Source: Bacteroidota bacterium
GTDB taxonomy: Bacteria > Bacteroidota > Kryptoniia > Kryptoniales > JAKASW01
DNA: 12,981 bases
Direction: 5' to 3'
Assembly (NCBI GenBank): GCA_021796055.1
Contig: JAJYOS010000075.1
Location: 1-12,981, forward strand
The translations under genes were made by a program, and so were the position numbers. The notes beneath the pieces were generated by a model, which made no database searches, was not told where the DNA came from, and saw only the letters and a list, made by a program, of their open reading frames with translations. Shown piece after piece: positions 1 to 7,390 of the stretch (the stretch's first letter is position 1; every line of letters begins with the position of its first letter).

Positions 1-1
1 C

Positions 2-271
2 GGCGACCTGGCCGATTCGAAGCCTAGGAGCTTTGAAGGGAACACTGTCGGTGGTTTGATACACGCTCTCGCGTTGAAAGAATACGGACATGAGGCGGAG
101 GCGAGTGAAGTGCTCCACTCATGGATTAAGGAAGATACCAGTCAAGTTATGGCCGATTGGGGAGAGAAGGTGTTCAAAGGGGAACGCGTGGCGCTTCCAA
201 TAAGTGTCCAGGACGCCGGCTGCCAGGTCCTCGATGCCTGGCTTGGCATGAAAAATGAACCTAAGCCTTGA
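2..271 (+). CDS. C-terminal part of an unrecognised protein (5' end outside window)
   Basis: The frame is open from the first bases of the window to the TGA at 269-271, so this is the last 89 residues of a longer protein. A TTG at 56 could serve as an internal start, but the frame continues upstream without a stop and the residues before it look equally protein-like. The visible part is predicted mostly helical, with the segments GLIHALALKEYGHEAEA, VMADWGEKVF and QVLDAWLG, and it has no membrane segment or secretion tail. I do not recognise the family. The alternation of helices and Gly-rich turns could fit the end of an alpha/alpha-barrel enzyme, but this is only an impression. Non-coding repeat DNA follows, so it is probably the last gene of its transcription unit. 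Confidence 0.6.
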   Translation, partial: GDLADSKPRSFEGNTVGGLIHALALKEYGHEAEASEVLHSWIKEDTSQVMADWGEKVFKGERVALPISVQDAGCQVLDAWLGMKNEPKP

Positions 272-284
272 ATAAAAGTTGAAG

Positions 285-440
285 CCCCGGCTCTATCTCC
301 TTTTGGTAGAGGGTAAGGGTGAGGTGAAAGGAATAGATATGAGCAGCCTTGCTGCCGATCGGCAGCGGTATGAATCTCAGGATTTGCGCGAAGTCAGATC
401 CACCTCATCCTATCCTTCCCCTACTTGGGGAAGGAGTTCC
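285..440. repeat. BIME-like intergenic inverted repeat pair
   Basis: Two related short elements face each other. The first (about 291-326) reads as a pyrimidine-rich arm, then GGTAGAGGGTAAGGGTGAGG. The second (about 401-436) begins CACCTCATCCTATCC and is close to the reverse complement of the first. GAGGTG at 321-326 and CACCTC at 401-406 form matching arms. Each element has its own hairpin: CTCTA/TAGAG at 291-295 and 307-311, and a perfect CCTTCCCC/GGGGAAGG stem at 414-421 and 427-434. Paired inverted elements of this kind, between genes and conceptually translating to PPHPILPLLGEG, are typical of dispersed REP/BIME sequences in many bacteria. I take it as non-coding; the short frames running through it are artefacts. 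Confidence 0.55.
351..366. repeat. 16-bp perfect palindrome inside the intergenic repeat
   Basis: GCTGCCGATCGGCAGC is self-complementary over all 16 bases. It lies close to the centre of the inverted repeat pair around it. It may be the spacer structure of the BIME-like element, or a binding site for a dimeric protein; nothing nearby settles this. Confidence 0.5.
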
Positions 441-681
441 GGCATTGAACACCTATTCGGAAAAGCTCTCTAAAAGTTTTCTATCGAGCCGTCGCAGAAT
501 AGAGCGCGAACACTCTTTCTTACTTCAAGAGCGTGATGGTGAGAATCCAAAATCGTCACGAGTTGCTAACATCCATCCGATTCGCGATTTTGTCTTCCCT
601 TTATACTTTGTCGAAAGTCACAACGGCCGCCGCCCAACCTTGATAGATTCCCCATCAGGCGTCATCTTCTAACGACACATC
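441..681. other. Non-coding stretch, no gene recognised
   Basis: The short frames crossing this stretch are not protein-like. A TATACT hexamer at about 601-606 followed by TTTG could be the -10 element of a promoter for the gene at 682, but no convincing -35 element was found. Nothing else is visible. Confidence 0.35.
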
Positions 682-1017
682 GTGCATCGCGAATATCTCA
701 ATATATACCGCCTCGTGTGGGCTATACCCATGCTCCTTCTCGCCTTGTGGGGCGCGGGGTGCTCTTCATCTAAGATCATGTTCGATGCGCCGCGTAAATT
801 GACAGGGGTCATTATGATAGTAGGGAACGAGCCATTCACAAGGCTGTCAATCCGTACCGACGAGAAGAGCGTTTACCTGATCAAATGCGGCCACGATCTC
901 AAACGAATGCTTCTTGCTAACCAGGGAAAGAAGGTTATCGTCTTCTACATTGGAATAGAAGAGAAAGAGCCCGCCGACGAAATCGATGTTGTCAGGGCGG
1001 TGATTGTTCCAAACTGA
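682..1017 (+). CDS. Small putative lipoprotein or exported protein of unknown function
   Basis: The 111-residue product starts with a short charged segment followed by a hydrophobic stretch (about residues 11-25) ending in GAGC-SSS. Cys27 followed by serines suggests a lipoprotein signal, although the lipobox is imperfect (Gly rather than Leu at -3). The GTG at 682 gives the more complete n-region; an ATG at 730 is in frame but would leave only ten residues before the Cys. No clear Shine-Dalgarno site precedes the GTG. The rest (residues 40-111) alternates beta strands and charged turns, with one further Cys in IKCGHDL, and might form a small beta barrel of OB type. Only 26 nt separate it from the metallopeptidase gene downstream, so the two may be cotranscribed. 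The function is unknown. Confidence 0.6.
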   Translation: MHREYLNIYRLVWAIPMLLLALWGAGCSSSKIMFDAPRKLTGVIMIVGNEPFTRLSIRTDEKSVYLIKCGHDLKRMLLANQGKKVIVFYIGIEEKEPADEIDVVRAVIVPN

Positions 1018-1043
1018 ATTCACTGGATAAGTCAGGTGATTCC

Positions 1044-3299
1044 ATGAGACAGTTTATCTTTGCCGTCGCCTTCTTTGGCGCGCTCGCAATCTCGAACGGT
1101 CAGGTCGTTCAGAACCTGCCAGAGAGGGAATCCTCGAAGAGTTACCCGATCGATCCGATGCCGTTGCTATACAAACATTATGAGGAGGCAGCGGCTTACG
1201 CGGTGTCCCATCCGGACATAATTCGAAATAAGCTGATGAAAGAAACCGCGTCCTGGAATTTCAAGGTCGGTGATGCGCACTCATGGTGGGTGGCGGATCT
1301 CGCCGCCGACACCTATTACAAGGACCAATCGACTTGCCGTGGGATCGGTAAACATTGCTATGTGTTCGTCGAAGATTCGATGTGGACAACTCGTGTAACA
1401 CAGGAAGCGGTCGATTCCATCATAAACGATTTCGATAACACGACACCCGCGAATCCTTCGAGAGGCATATTCGAGACGGACTCGCTGGTGTTCGGCTCAC
1501 CGCCCGACGTGGATGGCGACCCGAAAATAATCATACTCATTTGTAACATTCGGGACGGTTTCACTGGAACGGGTGGATACGTCGAGGGTTTCTTCGACCC
1601 GAAGCAGGAAGTGGGCGGCAGCTACAGCAATAGCGCCGAGATATATTACCTTGATGCCAACCCGACGGACCTCACCCATTCCAACGGCGTGCGGTCCGCC
1701 ATGTCGACCGCCGCGCATGAATTTCAACACATGATAAACTACAATTATCACAAAACTTCTGTCGCGCCAGTCTTTATAAACGAGAGCTGTTCGAAACTTG
1801 CCGAGGTTGTTTGCGGCTATCCTCTCTCTAACCTTTCATTGTATGCCAACGAAACAAATCATTATCTTTTTGACTGGAGAGGTTACGACAACACGCTTGT
1901 CCTCAACGATTATGCCCGAGCCCAACGTTTCTCTCTTTATCTCTGGGACAGGTTTGGTATAAGCGTTTTCAAATACATCGTCCAGAGCAAACAGGCCTCT
2001 GAGATCTCGATACTTACTGATGCGCTTTCGAAGGCCGCCATATCGTTTACATTCAACGACATTTTTAGGAGCTGGCTTATCGCCAACGAGGTGAATGACA
2101 CTACCACAAACCGTATGTATGGATATGCTTACACGGGACTTCCACTATCGTCGGGAACAATGGTCAATAATCCGAATACCTCAGGGACCGTCTCGGTCGA
2201 GCGCCTCGCGGCCTCATATCTGATATTCAAGAACGGTAGCGATCTGAGAATTACATTCACCAACACGTCCGGTAATGCGAACCTGCAGCTTCAGGCGATT
2301 GAGACAGGCGCGATCTCGAACAGAATTGTCGCGGTACCGTTCGGCTCTGTGTTTTCTGAGCCGGACTACGGAACAATCTTCACCACGATAGCTTTCATCG
2401 CGATAAACCAGGACCCGAGCAATGACGCTTCGTTCAGTTACGTGGCAAGCGGTTCAGTGAACTCGGGCGCGACGGAACTGAAATATGATATGACGGAGCC
2501 TGTAGGTTACTATACATGGACGGCTTCCGATACGATTTGCGTTGCCTTTGACGCTTTTCCGGATGGGATCCTCGACTCTGTCCGGGTAGGACTCAGGAAG
2601 GCCGGTTCCATCTCGGGAGGTATCTATAGGTATACCGGCGTTCAGACCCCGACCCCGCTTGGTGAGTTGATCGCTCCTGTGACCGCGACGATTTCCACGA
2701 CCTCCCTGTTTCCATACCCGGTGCCGTTTCAAAACTGGGCGACCATCAACGTAAGTTCGAGCGATATTGCTACCGATCGGCCCTTCGTTGTCGCACTTGT
2801 CATTCCCAACAATACGGGAGCGCCTGGCGTGATGATAACGAATCAACCTAGAGGGGGCCCGTATCACAGTTTTACTTATCTCACTTCTTCCGAAGCGTCG
2901 CCGCAGCCTGCGGGGTGGTACATCGTTTCATCTTCGGACACTACAATTGCTGCGTATCTTGTCCGCGCCTACGTCAGGATTGCCACGTCTGCCAAGGATA
3001 TTGTCGAGCTGCCGCCGCGGTCATTCGGCTTGTCTCAGAACTACCCAAACCCATTTAATCCCACGACTAATATCGAATTTCGAATCGCGGAATCGGGATT
3101 TGTGACGTTGAAAGTCTTTGACGTTTTGGGAAGAGAAGTGGTGGCGTTGGTGAACGAAGTTAAGAGGTCGGGCAGGTACGAAGTCGTTTTTGACGGTCGC
3201 AATCTTCCGAGCGGCGTGTATTTCTACCGGCTGACGGCCACGCCGCATTCCGGCGGCCACACCTTCAGCGAGGTGAGGAAATTAGTTCTCATGAAGTGA
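1044..3299 (+). CDS. Secreted M30 (hyicolysin)-like zinc metallopeptidase with type IX secretion C-terminal domain
   Basis: This 751-residue exported protein has a signal peptide ending near SNG-Q (residues 1-20). The catalytic region contains a DVDGDPKIIILICNIRDGF segment (about 155-173) and the zinc motif HEFQH at 225-229, with His225 and His229 as predicted ligands and Glu226 as catalytic base. The sequence FINES follows, with Glu247 as the likely third ligand. This arrangement matches M30/hyicolysin-type peptidases. A beta-rich middle region follows (about 360-650). The last 90 residues (about 661-751) are a type IX secretion sorting domain: QNYPNPFNP, LKVFDVLGREV, LPSGVYFYRL and a terminal KLVLMK. 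The protein is therefore expected to cross the outer membrane and be released or anchored at the surface. An AGGTG lies five bases before the ATG. The substrate cannot be told from sequence; extracellular protein degradation is the likely role. Confidence 0.85.
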   Translation: MRQFIFAVAFFGALAISNGQVVQNLPERESSKSYPIDPMPLLYKHYEEAAAYAVSHPDIIRNKLMKETASWNFKVGDAHSWWVADLAADTYYKDQSTCRGIGKHCYVFVEDSMWTTRVTQEAVDSIINDFDNTTPANPSRGIFETDSLVFGSPPDVDGDPKIIILICNIRDGFTGTGGYVEGFFDPKQEVGGSYSNSAEIYYLDANPTDLTHSNGVRSAMSTAAHEFQHMINYNYHKTSVAPVFINESCSKLAEVVCGYPLSNLSLYANETNHYLFDWRGYDNTLVLNDYARAQRFSLYLWDRFGISVFKYIVQSKQASEISILTDALSKAAISFTFNDIFRSWLIANEVNDTTTNRMYGYAYTGLPLSSGTMVNNPNTSGTVSVERLAASYLIFKNGSDLRITFTNTSGNANLQLQAIETGAISNRIVAVPFGSVFSEPDYGTIFTTIAFIAINQDPSNDASFSYVASGSVNSGATELKYDMTEPVGYYTWTASDTICVAFDAFPDGILDSVRVGLRKAGSISGGIYRYTGVQTPTPLGELIAPVTATISTTSLFPYPVPFQNWATINVSSSDIATDRPFVVALVIPNNTGAPGVMITNQPRGGPYHSFTYLTSSEASPQPAGWYIVSSSDTTIAAYLVRAYVRIATSAKDIVELPPRSFGLSQNYPNPFNPTTNIEFRIAESGFVTLKVFDVLGREVVALVNEVKRSGRYEVVFDGRNLPSGVYFYRLTATPHSGGHTFSEVRKLVLMK

Positions 3300-3308
3300 C
3301 CCGATACC

Positions 3309-3345
3309 GCACGTGACTGCGAATGCGGCTAAGTGAAGCACGTGC
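3309..3345. repeat. Inverted repeat after the metallopeptidase gene
   Basis: GCACGTG at 3309-3315 pairs with CACGTGC at 3339-3345 across a 23-nt loop, ten bases beyond the stop codon. No T-tract follows, so it is not a standard intrinsic terminator; it may stabilise the transcript end or be coincidental. Confidence 0.25.
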
Positions 3346-3361
3346 CGAAGTCAACATAAGA

Positions 3362-3420
3362 GTTCAGTCGTCATGCTGAACGAAGTGTAGCACTCGTTTA
3401 TCAGAACGTCTGGATACCTT
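3362..3420. repeat. Dispersed-repeat fragment (GTCATGCTGAACGAAGTG type)
   Basis: The core CGTCATGCTGAACGAAGTG belongs to a well-known style of bacterial intergenic repeat whose reverse translation reads LHFVQHDD. GTTCAG at 3362-3367 and CTGAAC at 3376-3381 form a short hairpin. The gap from 3300 to 3702 holds no credible gene. It also contains a second inverted pair, GAATCCA at 3527-3533 and TGGATTC at 3577-3583, which resembles the ends of another decayed repeat. Confidence 0.45.
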
Positions 3421-3702
3421 CTTCCGCGGTTTTCTCCCCTCAGTATGCCGTTCCCTTTCTTTAGTGATAGCCTCTAAGGTTGAAGCATGCGGACAAGAAG
3501 CAATCGACGGCGTCAAGAGTTGGCGGGAATCCACGATCAGTAGCGCAGGGCACGAAGAGTGGGTAACTAGGCTTGCTGGATTCGTCGTTGTTACCTTTGT
3601 ATCCAGAGAAGAGTTTGGCACTTGAACGAATGCGTGTTGTGTGCTATCGACAACGAGTAGTAGGGATAGGGACCGATTACAAACCAAACGAGGAGAACTG
3701 TC

Positions 3703-4350
3703 ATGAAACGGATAAAATGGTTAGCGCTGGCATTATTGACTGGAGTGATATTAAACAGTGCGGTCGCCCGCGCGCAGGAGCTCGGGATTACTGGAGGCTT
3801 GAATATTGCTAGTCTCACCGGTCATCCATATAGCTCATCGAGAGATGGACTGATAATCGGAGGGTTTGCCCGGTATGATCTTGCCGCCGGACTCTCTCTC
3901 GAGCCGGAGTTGCTCTTTTCGATGAAAGGAGCGTCAGGCACAGTCAATACTCTCGGTACAGTGCCAGTGTCAGTTCCCAAAACAAGCACATTGACGATGG
4001 ACTACATTGAGATTCCCGTACTTCTCAGGATGAACTTGTTCAGCCTTCCGATACTCCCGATCGGTTTCGACATATTCGGAGGGCCGGATTTCGCTTTCAA
4101 TGTCTATTCGAAGGGCAAAAGCACCGTCTACTATCCAGCCGGAACGGAGATCGTGACCACGGACGAGTCTGGCAACACCCGCCCGTTCGACTTCAACATT
4201 GCGGTTGGAGGGGGCCCCCACATCGATCTCGGCCCCATGACGCTTGGCGTGGAGGTGCGATACACTTTTGGGACAGGGCACGCTTTCCGATCGGGTGCCG
4301 GCGATTGGAACAATAATGTCTGGTCAATTATGGCAAGTGCCGGTTTCTGA
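3703..4350 (+). CDS. Outer-membrane beta-barrel protein (PorT/OmpW-like small barrel)
   Basis: The product is 215 residues with a signal peptide cleaved near ARA-Q (about residue 24). The mature part alternates amphipathic strands and glycine-rich turns: LGITGGLNIASL, GLIIGGFARYDLAAGLSLEPELLF, YIEIPVLLRMNL, IGFDIFGGPDFAF, FNIAVGGGPHIDL, LGVEVRYTFG. It ends in IMASAGF, with the terminal Phe usual for outer-membrane barrels handled by the Bam machinery. The pattern fits the eight-strand outer-membrane beta-barrel families common in Bacteroidota. AGGAG at 3691-3695 sits seven bases before the ATG. It stands alone, with a repeat-bearing gap upstream and a convergent gene downstream. The cargo or role is unknown; many relatives are structural or small-molecule porins. 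Confidence 0.75.
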   Translation: MKRIKWLALALLTGVILNSAVARAQELGITGGLNIASLTGHPYSSSRDGLIIGGFARYDLAAGLSLEPELLFSMKGASGTVNTLGTVPVSVPKTSTLTMDYIEIPVLLRMNLFSLPILPIGFDIFGGPDFAFNVYSKGKSTVYYPAGTEIVTTDESGNTRPFDFNIAVGGGPHIDLGPMTLGVEVRYTFGTGHAFRSGAGDWNNNVWSIMASAGF

Positions 4351-4531
4351 ATAACGACGACTGCCAGCATGATTTGTGGCGACGAAACTTTGGGCTGATG
4401 TGAAGAGGTTAATGAGTGACCGGTTGACAAAGTTTCTATGGAGAGAAGTTGTGATTTGGATTTGCGCCACTTAGTGATTGAATCTCTGACCAGCGGGCGA
4501 ACCTCGTATTTCAATTGCATTCAGGTGCGGA

Positions 4532-4975
4532 TTACTCGGGCTTAGCGTCGTCTCCCATGTAAACTAGCTTCACACCCGACTCCTCGGCGTACCTTGTAAT
4601 TCGGTCGTCGCGGTAGAACTCTTTAAAATAGATCGTGTGAATGCCGGAGTTGGCGATGAGTTTGAAGCAGGTCAGGCAAGGTGAGGCGGTGACGTAGATC
4701 TCGGCGTTGTTGATGTTCACGCCGTTCTTAGCTGCCTGCGCGACGGCGTTTGCTTCGGCATGCATGGTACGGACGCAATGTCCGTTTTCCATGTCGTGGC
4801 CGACGTCGTCGCAGTGCGGCGCGCCGTGGAGGCTGCCGTTGTACCCCGTCGAAAGGATTACTTTGTCCCGGACGATTACGGCGCCGACGTGCTTACGGTC
4901 GCAAGTGCTCCGCGTCGCAACTTCTTCCGCAACAGCCATGAAGTACTCGAACCAGCCCACTCTTATTTTCGACAT
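4532..4975 (-). CDS. dCMP deaminase (ComEB-type cytidine/deoxycytidylate deaminase)
   Basis: This 147-residue cytosolic enzyme of the zinc-dependent deaminase family converts dCMP to dUMP, feeding thymidylate synthesis. The catalytic signature is clear: HAE at 72-74 (His72 a zinc ligand, Glu74 the proton shuttle) and PCLTC at 99-103 (Cys100 and Cys103 zinc ligands). Further family features are CDRKHVGAVIV near residue 25, the GYNGSLHGAPHC loop (about 44-55, substrate contacts) and IHTIYFKEFYRD (about 112-123). Length and order match bacterial ComEB/dCMP deaminases throughout. AGGAAG on the minus strand (4981-4986) lies five bases before the ATG. It is convergent with the barrel gene and divergent from the repeat-protein gene at 5142. 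Confidence 0.93.
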   Translation of the reverse strand: MSKIRVGWFEYFMAVAEEVATRSTCDRKHVGAVIVRDKVILSTGYNGSLHGAPHCDDVGHDMENGHCVRTMHAEANAVAQAAKNGVNINNAEIYVTASPCLTCFKLIANSGIHTIYFKEFYRDDRITRYAEESGVKLVYMGDDAKPE

Positions 4976-4999
4976 GATGGCTTCCTATTATGTTTGAAA

Positions 5000-5028
5000 A
5001 TATTATGCAAAGTATACGGAAAAGACAA
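5000..5028 (-). promoter_or_regulatory. Candidate promoter for the dCMP deaminase gene
   Basis: On the minus strand, TTGTCT (5023-5028) is separated by 17 bases from TAATAT (5000-5005), about 25 bases before the start codon. Both boxes match the general sigma consensus at four of six positions. It is in the right place for this gene but not strong. Confidence 0.3.
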
Positions 5029-5083
5029 ATTAAATCGAGGTCCGCGTGTGAGAAGATTCCGAAGAGAGCTTGCGCTTTTCCTG

Positions 5084-5112
5084 TTGTGGAACGCTATATG
5101 GACACTTATATT
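5084..5112 (+). promoter_or_regulatory. Candidate promoter for the repeat-protein gene at 5142
   Basis: TTGTGG (5084-5089) and TATATT (5107-5112) are 17 bases apart. The -10 region extended as TATATTTC also resembles the Bacteroidota TAnnTTTG element, with TTG about 20 bases upstream. It lies 30 bases before the ATG, in line with a short leader. Confidence 0.4.
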
Positions 5113-5141
5113 TCTTTACCAACGATAAATAGGAGGATTCC

Positions 5142-5633
5142 ATGAAAAGAAAGTCTATTGGTTTTTACGGAGTACTTGCAGCCGCGCTGCTTATTTTACC
5201 TTCACTTGGTTTCGCGCAGTCGAAGCCGATTAACGTCGCGCTCTTCGATCCGATTCAGATTTTTCCGGAGAGCACACCGATCGCCGGTTTGCGTATTAAT
5301 CTCATATATGGAAACAACGTATCGATGCTCGGACTGGATTGGGGCCTTGTCAACGCCGTCGGACACGGTGGAATGACCGGTGTTCAGTGGGGAGCAGCTA
5401 ATATCGATGATGGCAATGTCCTGGGGTTTCAGGCGGGCTTGGTCAATCTCGCTAAGCGGAATGTCGAAGGGTTCCAGTATGGTTGGGTAAATATCGGCGA
5501 ACACGTCAGCGGGTTTCAACTCGGTCTCGTGAATTATGCCGGCTCCATGAAAGGGCTCCAGATAGGAATAATAAATATCATAAAGACGGGAGGGCAGTTC
5601 CCTGTGTTCCCGATAGTAAATTGGTCGTTCTAG
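5142..5633 (+). CDS. Secreted or outer-membrane protein with GxQxGxxN repeats (LA_2272 surface-repeat type)
   Basis: This 163-residue protein has a signal peptide cleaved near FAQ-S (residue 26). From about residue 63 to 145 it consists of six tandem units of 14-15 residues with the pattern G-[FVL]-Q-x-G-x-x-N: LDWGLVN, GVQWGAAN, GFQAGLVN, GFQYGWVN, GFQLGLVN and GLQIGIIN. Such units are characteristic of the LA_2272-type surface repeat family and probably fold as a beta structure, perhaps a barrel or solenoid. The protein ends in NWSF with a terminal Phe, as in outer-membrane proteins. AGGAGG at 5131-5136 is five bases before the ATG, and a strong terminator follows the stop, so this is a monocistronic unit. 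The molecular role is unknown. Confidence 0.75.
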   Translation: MKRKSIGFYGVLAAALLILPSLGFAQSKPINVALFDPIQIFPESTPIAGLRINLIYGNNVSMLGLDWGLVNAVGHGGMTGVQWGAANIDDGNVLGFQAGLVNLAKRNVEGFQYGWVNIGEHVSGFQLGLVNYAGSMKGLQIGIINIIKTGGQFPVFPIVNWSF

Positions 5634-5655
5634 CTAACTCTTGGATCTATCTACC

Positions 5656-5683
5656 GCCCCGGCTTTTTTCCGGGGCTTTTTTT
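5656..5683 (+). terminator. Intrinsic terminator after the repeat-protein gene
   Basis: GCCCCGG (5656-5662), a seven-base loop, CCGGGGC (5670-5676) and then seven T residues (5677-5683). The stem is perfect, and it starts 22 bases after the stop codon at 5633. Confidence 0.9.
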
Positions 5684-5750
5684 GCTGAACAGGCCTAACG
5701 CGTAAGGTCCATTCGCCGCAAAAAAAGGAGGTGGGCGCTTGGAAAGATTT

Positions 5751-5767
5751 TACTTTGCGTCAAAGTA
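5751..5767. repeat. Perfect short hairpin in the intergenic gap
   Basis: TACTTTG, loop CGT, CAAAGTA. It lies between a terminator and the 3' end of the minus-strand gene at 5836. An AAAAAAAGGAGG sequence precedes it, resembling a ribosome site without a credible gene. It could act as a transcript-end structure or be part of a dispersed repeat. Confidence 0.35.
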
Positions 5768-5835
5768 CCCGGACGGTTTAGCGGGTGCTTGTCTCAGGTC
5801 GGATGTGGAATTTAGAAGTCCTTCGAGAACCTGTC

Positions 5836-6225
5836 TTATTCCAGCGCTTTCCCTATTAGTATCTCCACCGTCTTGAACGGCGGCTCAGCGAGCCCGTGGC
5901 GCTGCATGTAATATTCAGGGCTGTTGTAGCTGAGGATAACTTCTCCTTCGTTCGTCTCCCACGCGACGGCCTTCAATGGAAGGTCTATCATCATCGATGG
6001 ATGTGAATTCATCAGCGGTGTTCCAGTTCTTGGATCGCCGAAGATCAGTAATTCTGTTGGCCTCATGCTCAACCCAACATTGTCAGCTGCCGCCTTTTGG
6101 TCGATACGGGCAAAGACGGCGATGCCTTTTGAGCTTAGTACTGTTTCTAGCCTGTCAATGGTCTCTCTCACCGAGTATTTACTCAACTTGTTAACAATGC
6201 CGTTGTCCCCTGATAGTTGTTTCAT
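5836..6225 (-). CDS. DUF302-family protein
   Basis: The product is a 129-residue soluble protein without a signal peptide. It shows the DUF302 (TT1751-like) pattern: an N-terminal SVRETIDRLETVLSSKGIAVFARIDQ (strand-helix-strand), RPTELLIFGDPRTGTPLM at the centre, then PSMMIDLPLKAVAWE and a C-terminal strand-helix with VILSYNSPEYYMQRHG. The family forms small alpha/beta dimers of unsettled function. I chose the ATG at 6225 rather than the TTG at 6231 because AAGGAA on the minus strand (6232-6237) is six bases from the ATG but touches the TTG. The gene is divergent from the membrane-protein gene at 6474 and stands alone. DUF302 domains are also found fused to or near redox proteins, but no such link is shown here. 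Confidence 0.85.
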   Translation of the reverse strand: MKQLSGDNGIVNKLSKYSVRETIDRLETVLSSKGIAVFARIDQKAAADNVGLSMRPTELLIFGDPRTGTPLMNSHPSMMIDLPLKAVAWETNEGEVILSYNSPEYYMQRHGLAEPPFKTVEILIGKALE

Positions 6226-6473
6226 AGCCAATTCCTTTCAAATGTGAGAAGGTCTGAGACCCGACAGAATAAAATTTTGTACCACGCTGCCTTATCTGCT
6301 TTCAAGTTAGATTTGGGGGCGCCAAGAAACAATCCAACATCTCAGAACACATTAGAGCGACTCGGGGGCGGCATGACTTGTTGGAAGATCTGCGCACTTT
6401 ACATAAATGAATGCTCTATCGTGAAAACAACTTTTAGTAAATTATACATCATTATTCAAAGGCGACGGCAATT

Positions 6474-7160
6474 ATGGCCGGCATGAAACATTCCAATCGA
6501 AGCGAATCGCTGATACATTCGTATCTAGCCATGAGACGAATAGTCGGTGTACTCGCCATTTTGCTTCCGGTAATCATGGTGGCGGGTGGATTTATCCAAA
6601 AAGGTTCAACGGTGGAGGGATCCATCAGCAGCTACTATTACACGAATATGCGCGACTTTTTTGTGGGCATGTTGTCCGGAGTGGCGTTGTTTCTCATTTC
6701 CTACAAAGGGTATGAGTTGATAGACGACATAGTGACAAACCTTAGCGGCATATTCGCGCTCGGAATCATAGCGTTCCCTACTTCGAAATTTGCGGGGCAT
6801 GTCGTCAGGGTGGGAATCTTCCTGACGCCCGATAACATTTCGCAATATATCCACCTGGCGTTCTCGATCGCCTTTCTCTTCCTGCTTGCATTCAACTCCT
6901 TGTTTTTGTTCACGAGACACGGCGGCGCGCCGAGCAGGGAGAAAAAGACGCGCAACTTCATCTATAGAACTTCCGGCTGGATAATGATCGCGTGCATCGT
7001 CGGCATGGTGCTTTACATCGCGTTCTTGTCCCACTCGGCGCTGGCCAAGTGGCGGCCCGTTCTTGTTTTCGAGACAGTCTCGCTCATCTCCTTTGGTATC
7101 TCGTGGCTCGTCAAGGGGAACACTCTCTTCAAGGATAAGCGGCTTGCTGCTGCCAAGTAG
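6474..7160 (+). CDS. Six-helix integral membrane protein of unknown function (DUF998-like)
   Basis: The product is 228 residues with about six predicted transmembrane segments near residues 22-41, 62-78, 86-103, 124-147, 167-185 and 194-213, and a Lys/Arg-rich C-terminus (FKDKRLAAAK). Between helices 1 and 2 lies a conserved-looking motif, SISSYYYTNMRDFFVGML, which together with the following ISYKGYE recalls uncharacterised DUF998-type membrane proteins. A charged loop (GAPSREKKTRN, about 151-161) probably faces the cytoplasm. AAAGG at 6458-6462 is 11 bases before the chosen ATG; a second ATG at 6483 is also possible. No enzymatic residues stand out, and neighbouring genes give no functional hint. 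Confidence 0.7.
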   Translation: MAGMKHSNRSESLIHSYLAMRRIVGVLAILLPVIMVAGGFIQKGSTVEGSISSYYYTNMRDFFVGMLSGVALFLISYKGYELIDDIVTNLSGIFALGIIAFPTSKFAGHVVRVGIFLTPDNISQYIHLAFSIAFLFLLAFNSLFLFTRHGGAPSREKKTRNFIYRTSGWIMIACIVGMVLYIAFLSHSALAKWRPVLVFETVSLISFGISWLVKGNTLFKDKRLAAAK

Positions 7161-7275
7161 ATCGTGGGGTGAAGCGGCCGCCTGCGGACCGCCGTGTCGT
7201 CAGTTTATTGCCTACGTGAGCCGCCGAATCCTTTTCTATCAACAGGCATCATAAAGAATGTGCTATAGTTTCACT

Positions 7276-7301
7276 GCATGAGTTGTATGAGGGACTCATG
7301 C
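7276..7301. repeat. Inverted repeat GCATGAGT/ACTCATGC
   Basis: GCATGAGT (7276-7283) and ACTCATGC (7294-7301) form a perfect eight-base stem with a ten-base loop, in the gap between the membrane-protein gene and the sulfur cluster. No T-tract follows. It is about 90 bases upstream of the promoter at 7391, so it could be an operator for a dimeric regulator or an imperfect transcript end. Confidence 0.35.
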
Positions 7302-7390
7302 GCGTAGTGGTTCGAATGTCTTGATCGTAAGTCGTGTGTGGACTGAGAGGAGTCCTCGCGCGTCATTTTATTATCTGTACCAGTTTTGTC

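Noticed and set aside
349..672. 107-codon frame translating to PPHPILPLLGEG
   Set aside because: This phrase is the usual translation of a non-coding dispersed repeat; the rest shows no protein-like pattern.
3364..3687. 107-codon minus-strand frame ending in LHFVQHDD
   Set aside because: The ending comes from a common intergenic repeat, and the remaining sequence is low in protein-like features.
4760..5128. 122-codon plus-strand frame overlapping the dCMP deaminase gene
   Set aside because: It lies antisense to a confidently identified enzyme and through its promoter region, with no ribosome site.
5739..5876. TTG-start small frame after AAAAAAAGGAGG (about 45 codons)
   Set aside because: The spacing to the ribosome-like site is good, but the frame covers a hairpin and runs into the 3' end of the DUF302 gene on the other strand, and its product resembles nothing known to me.
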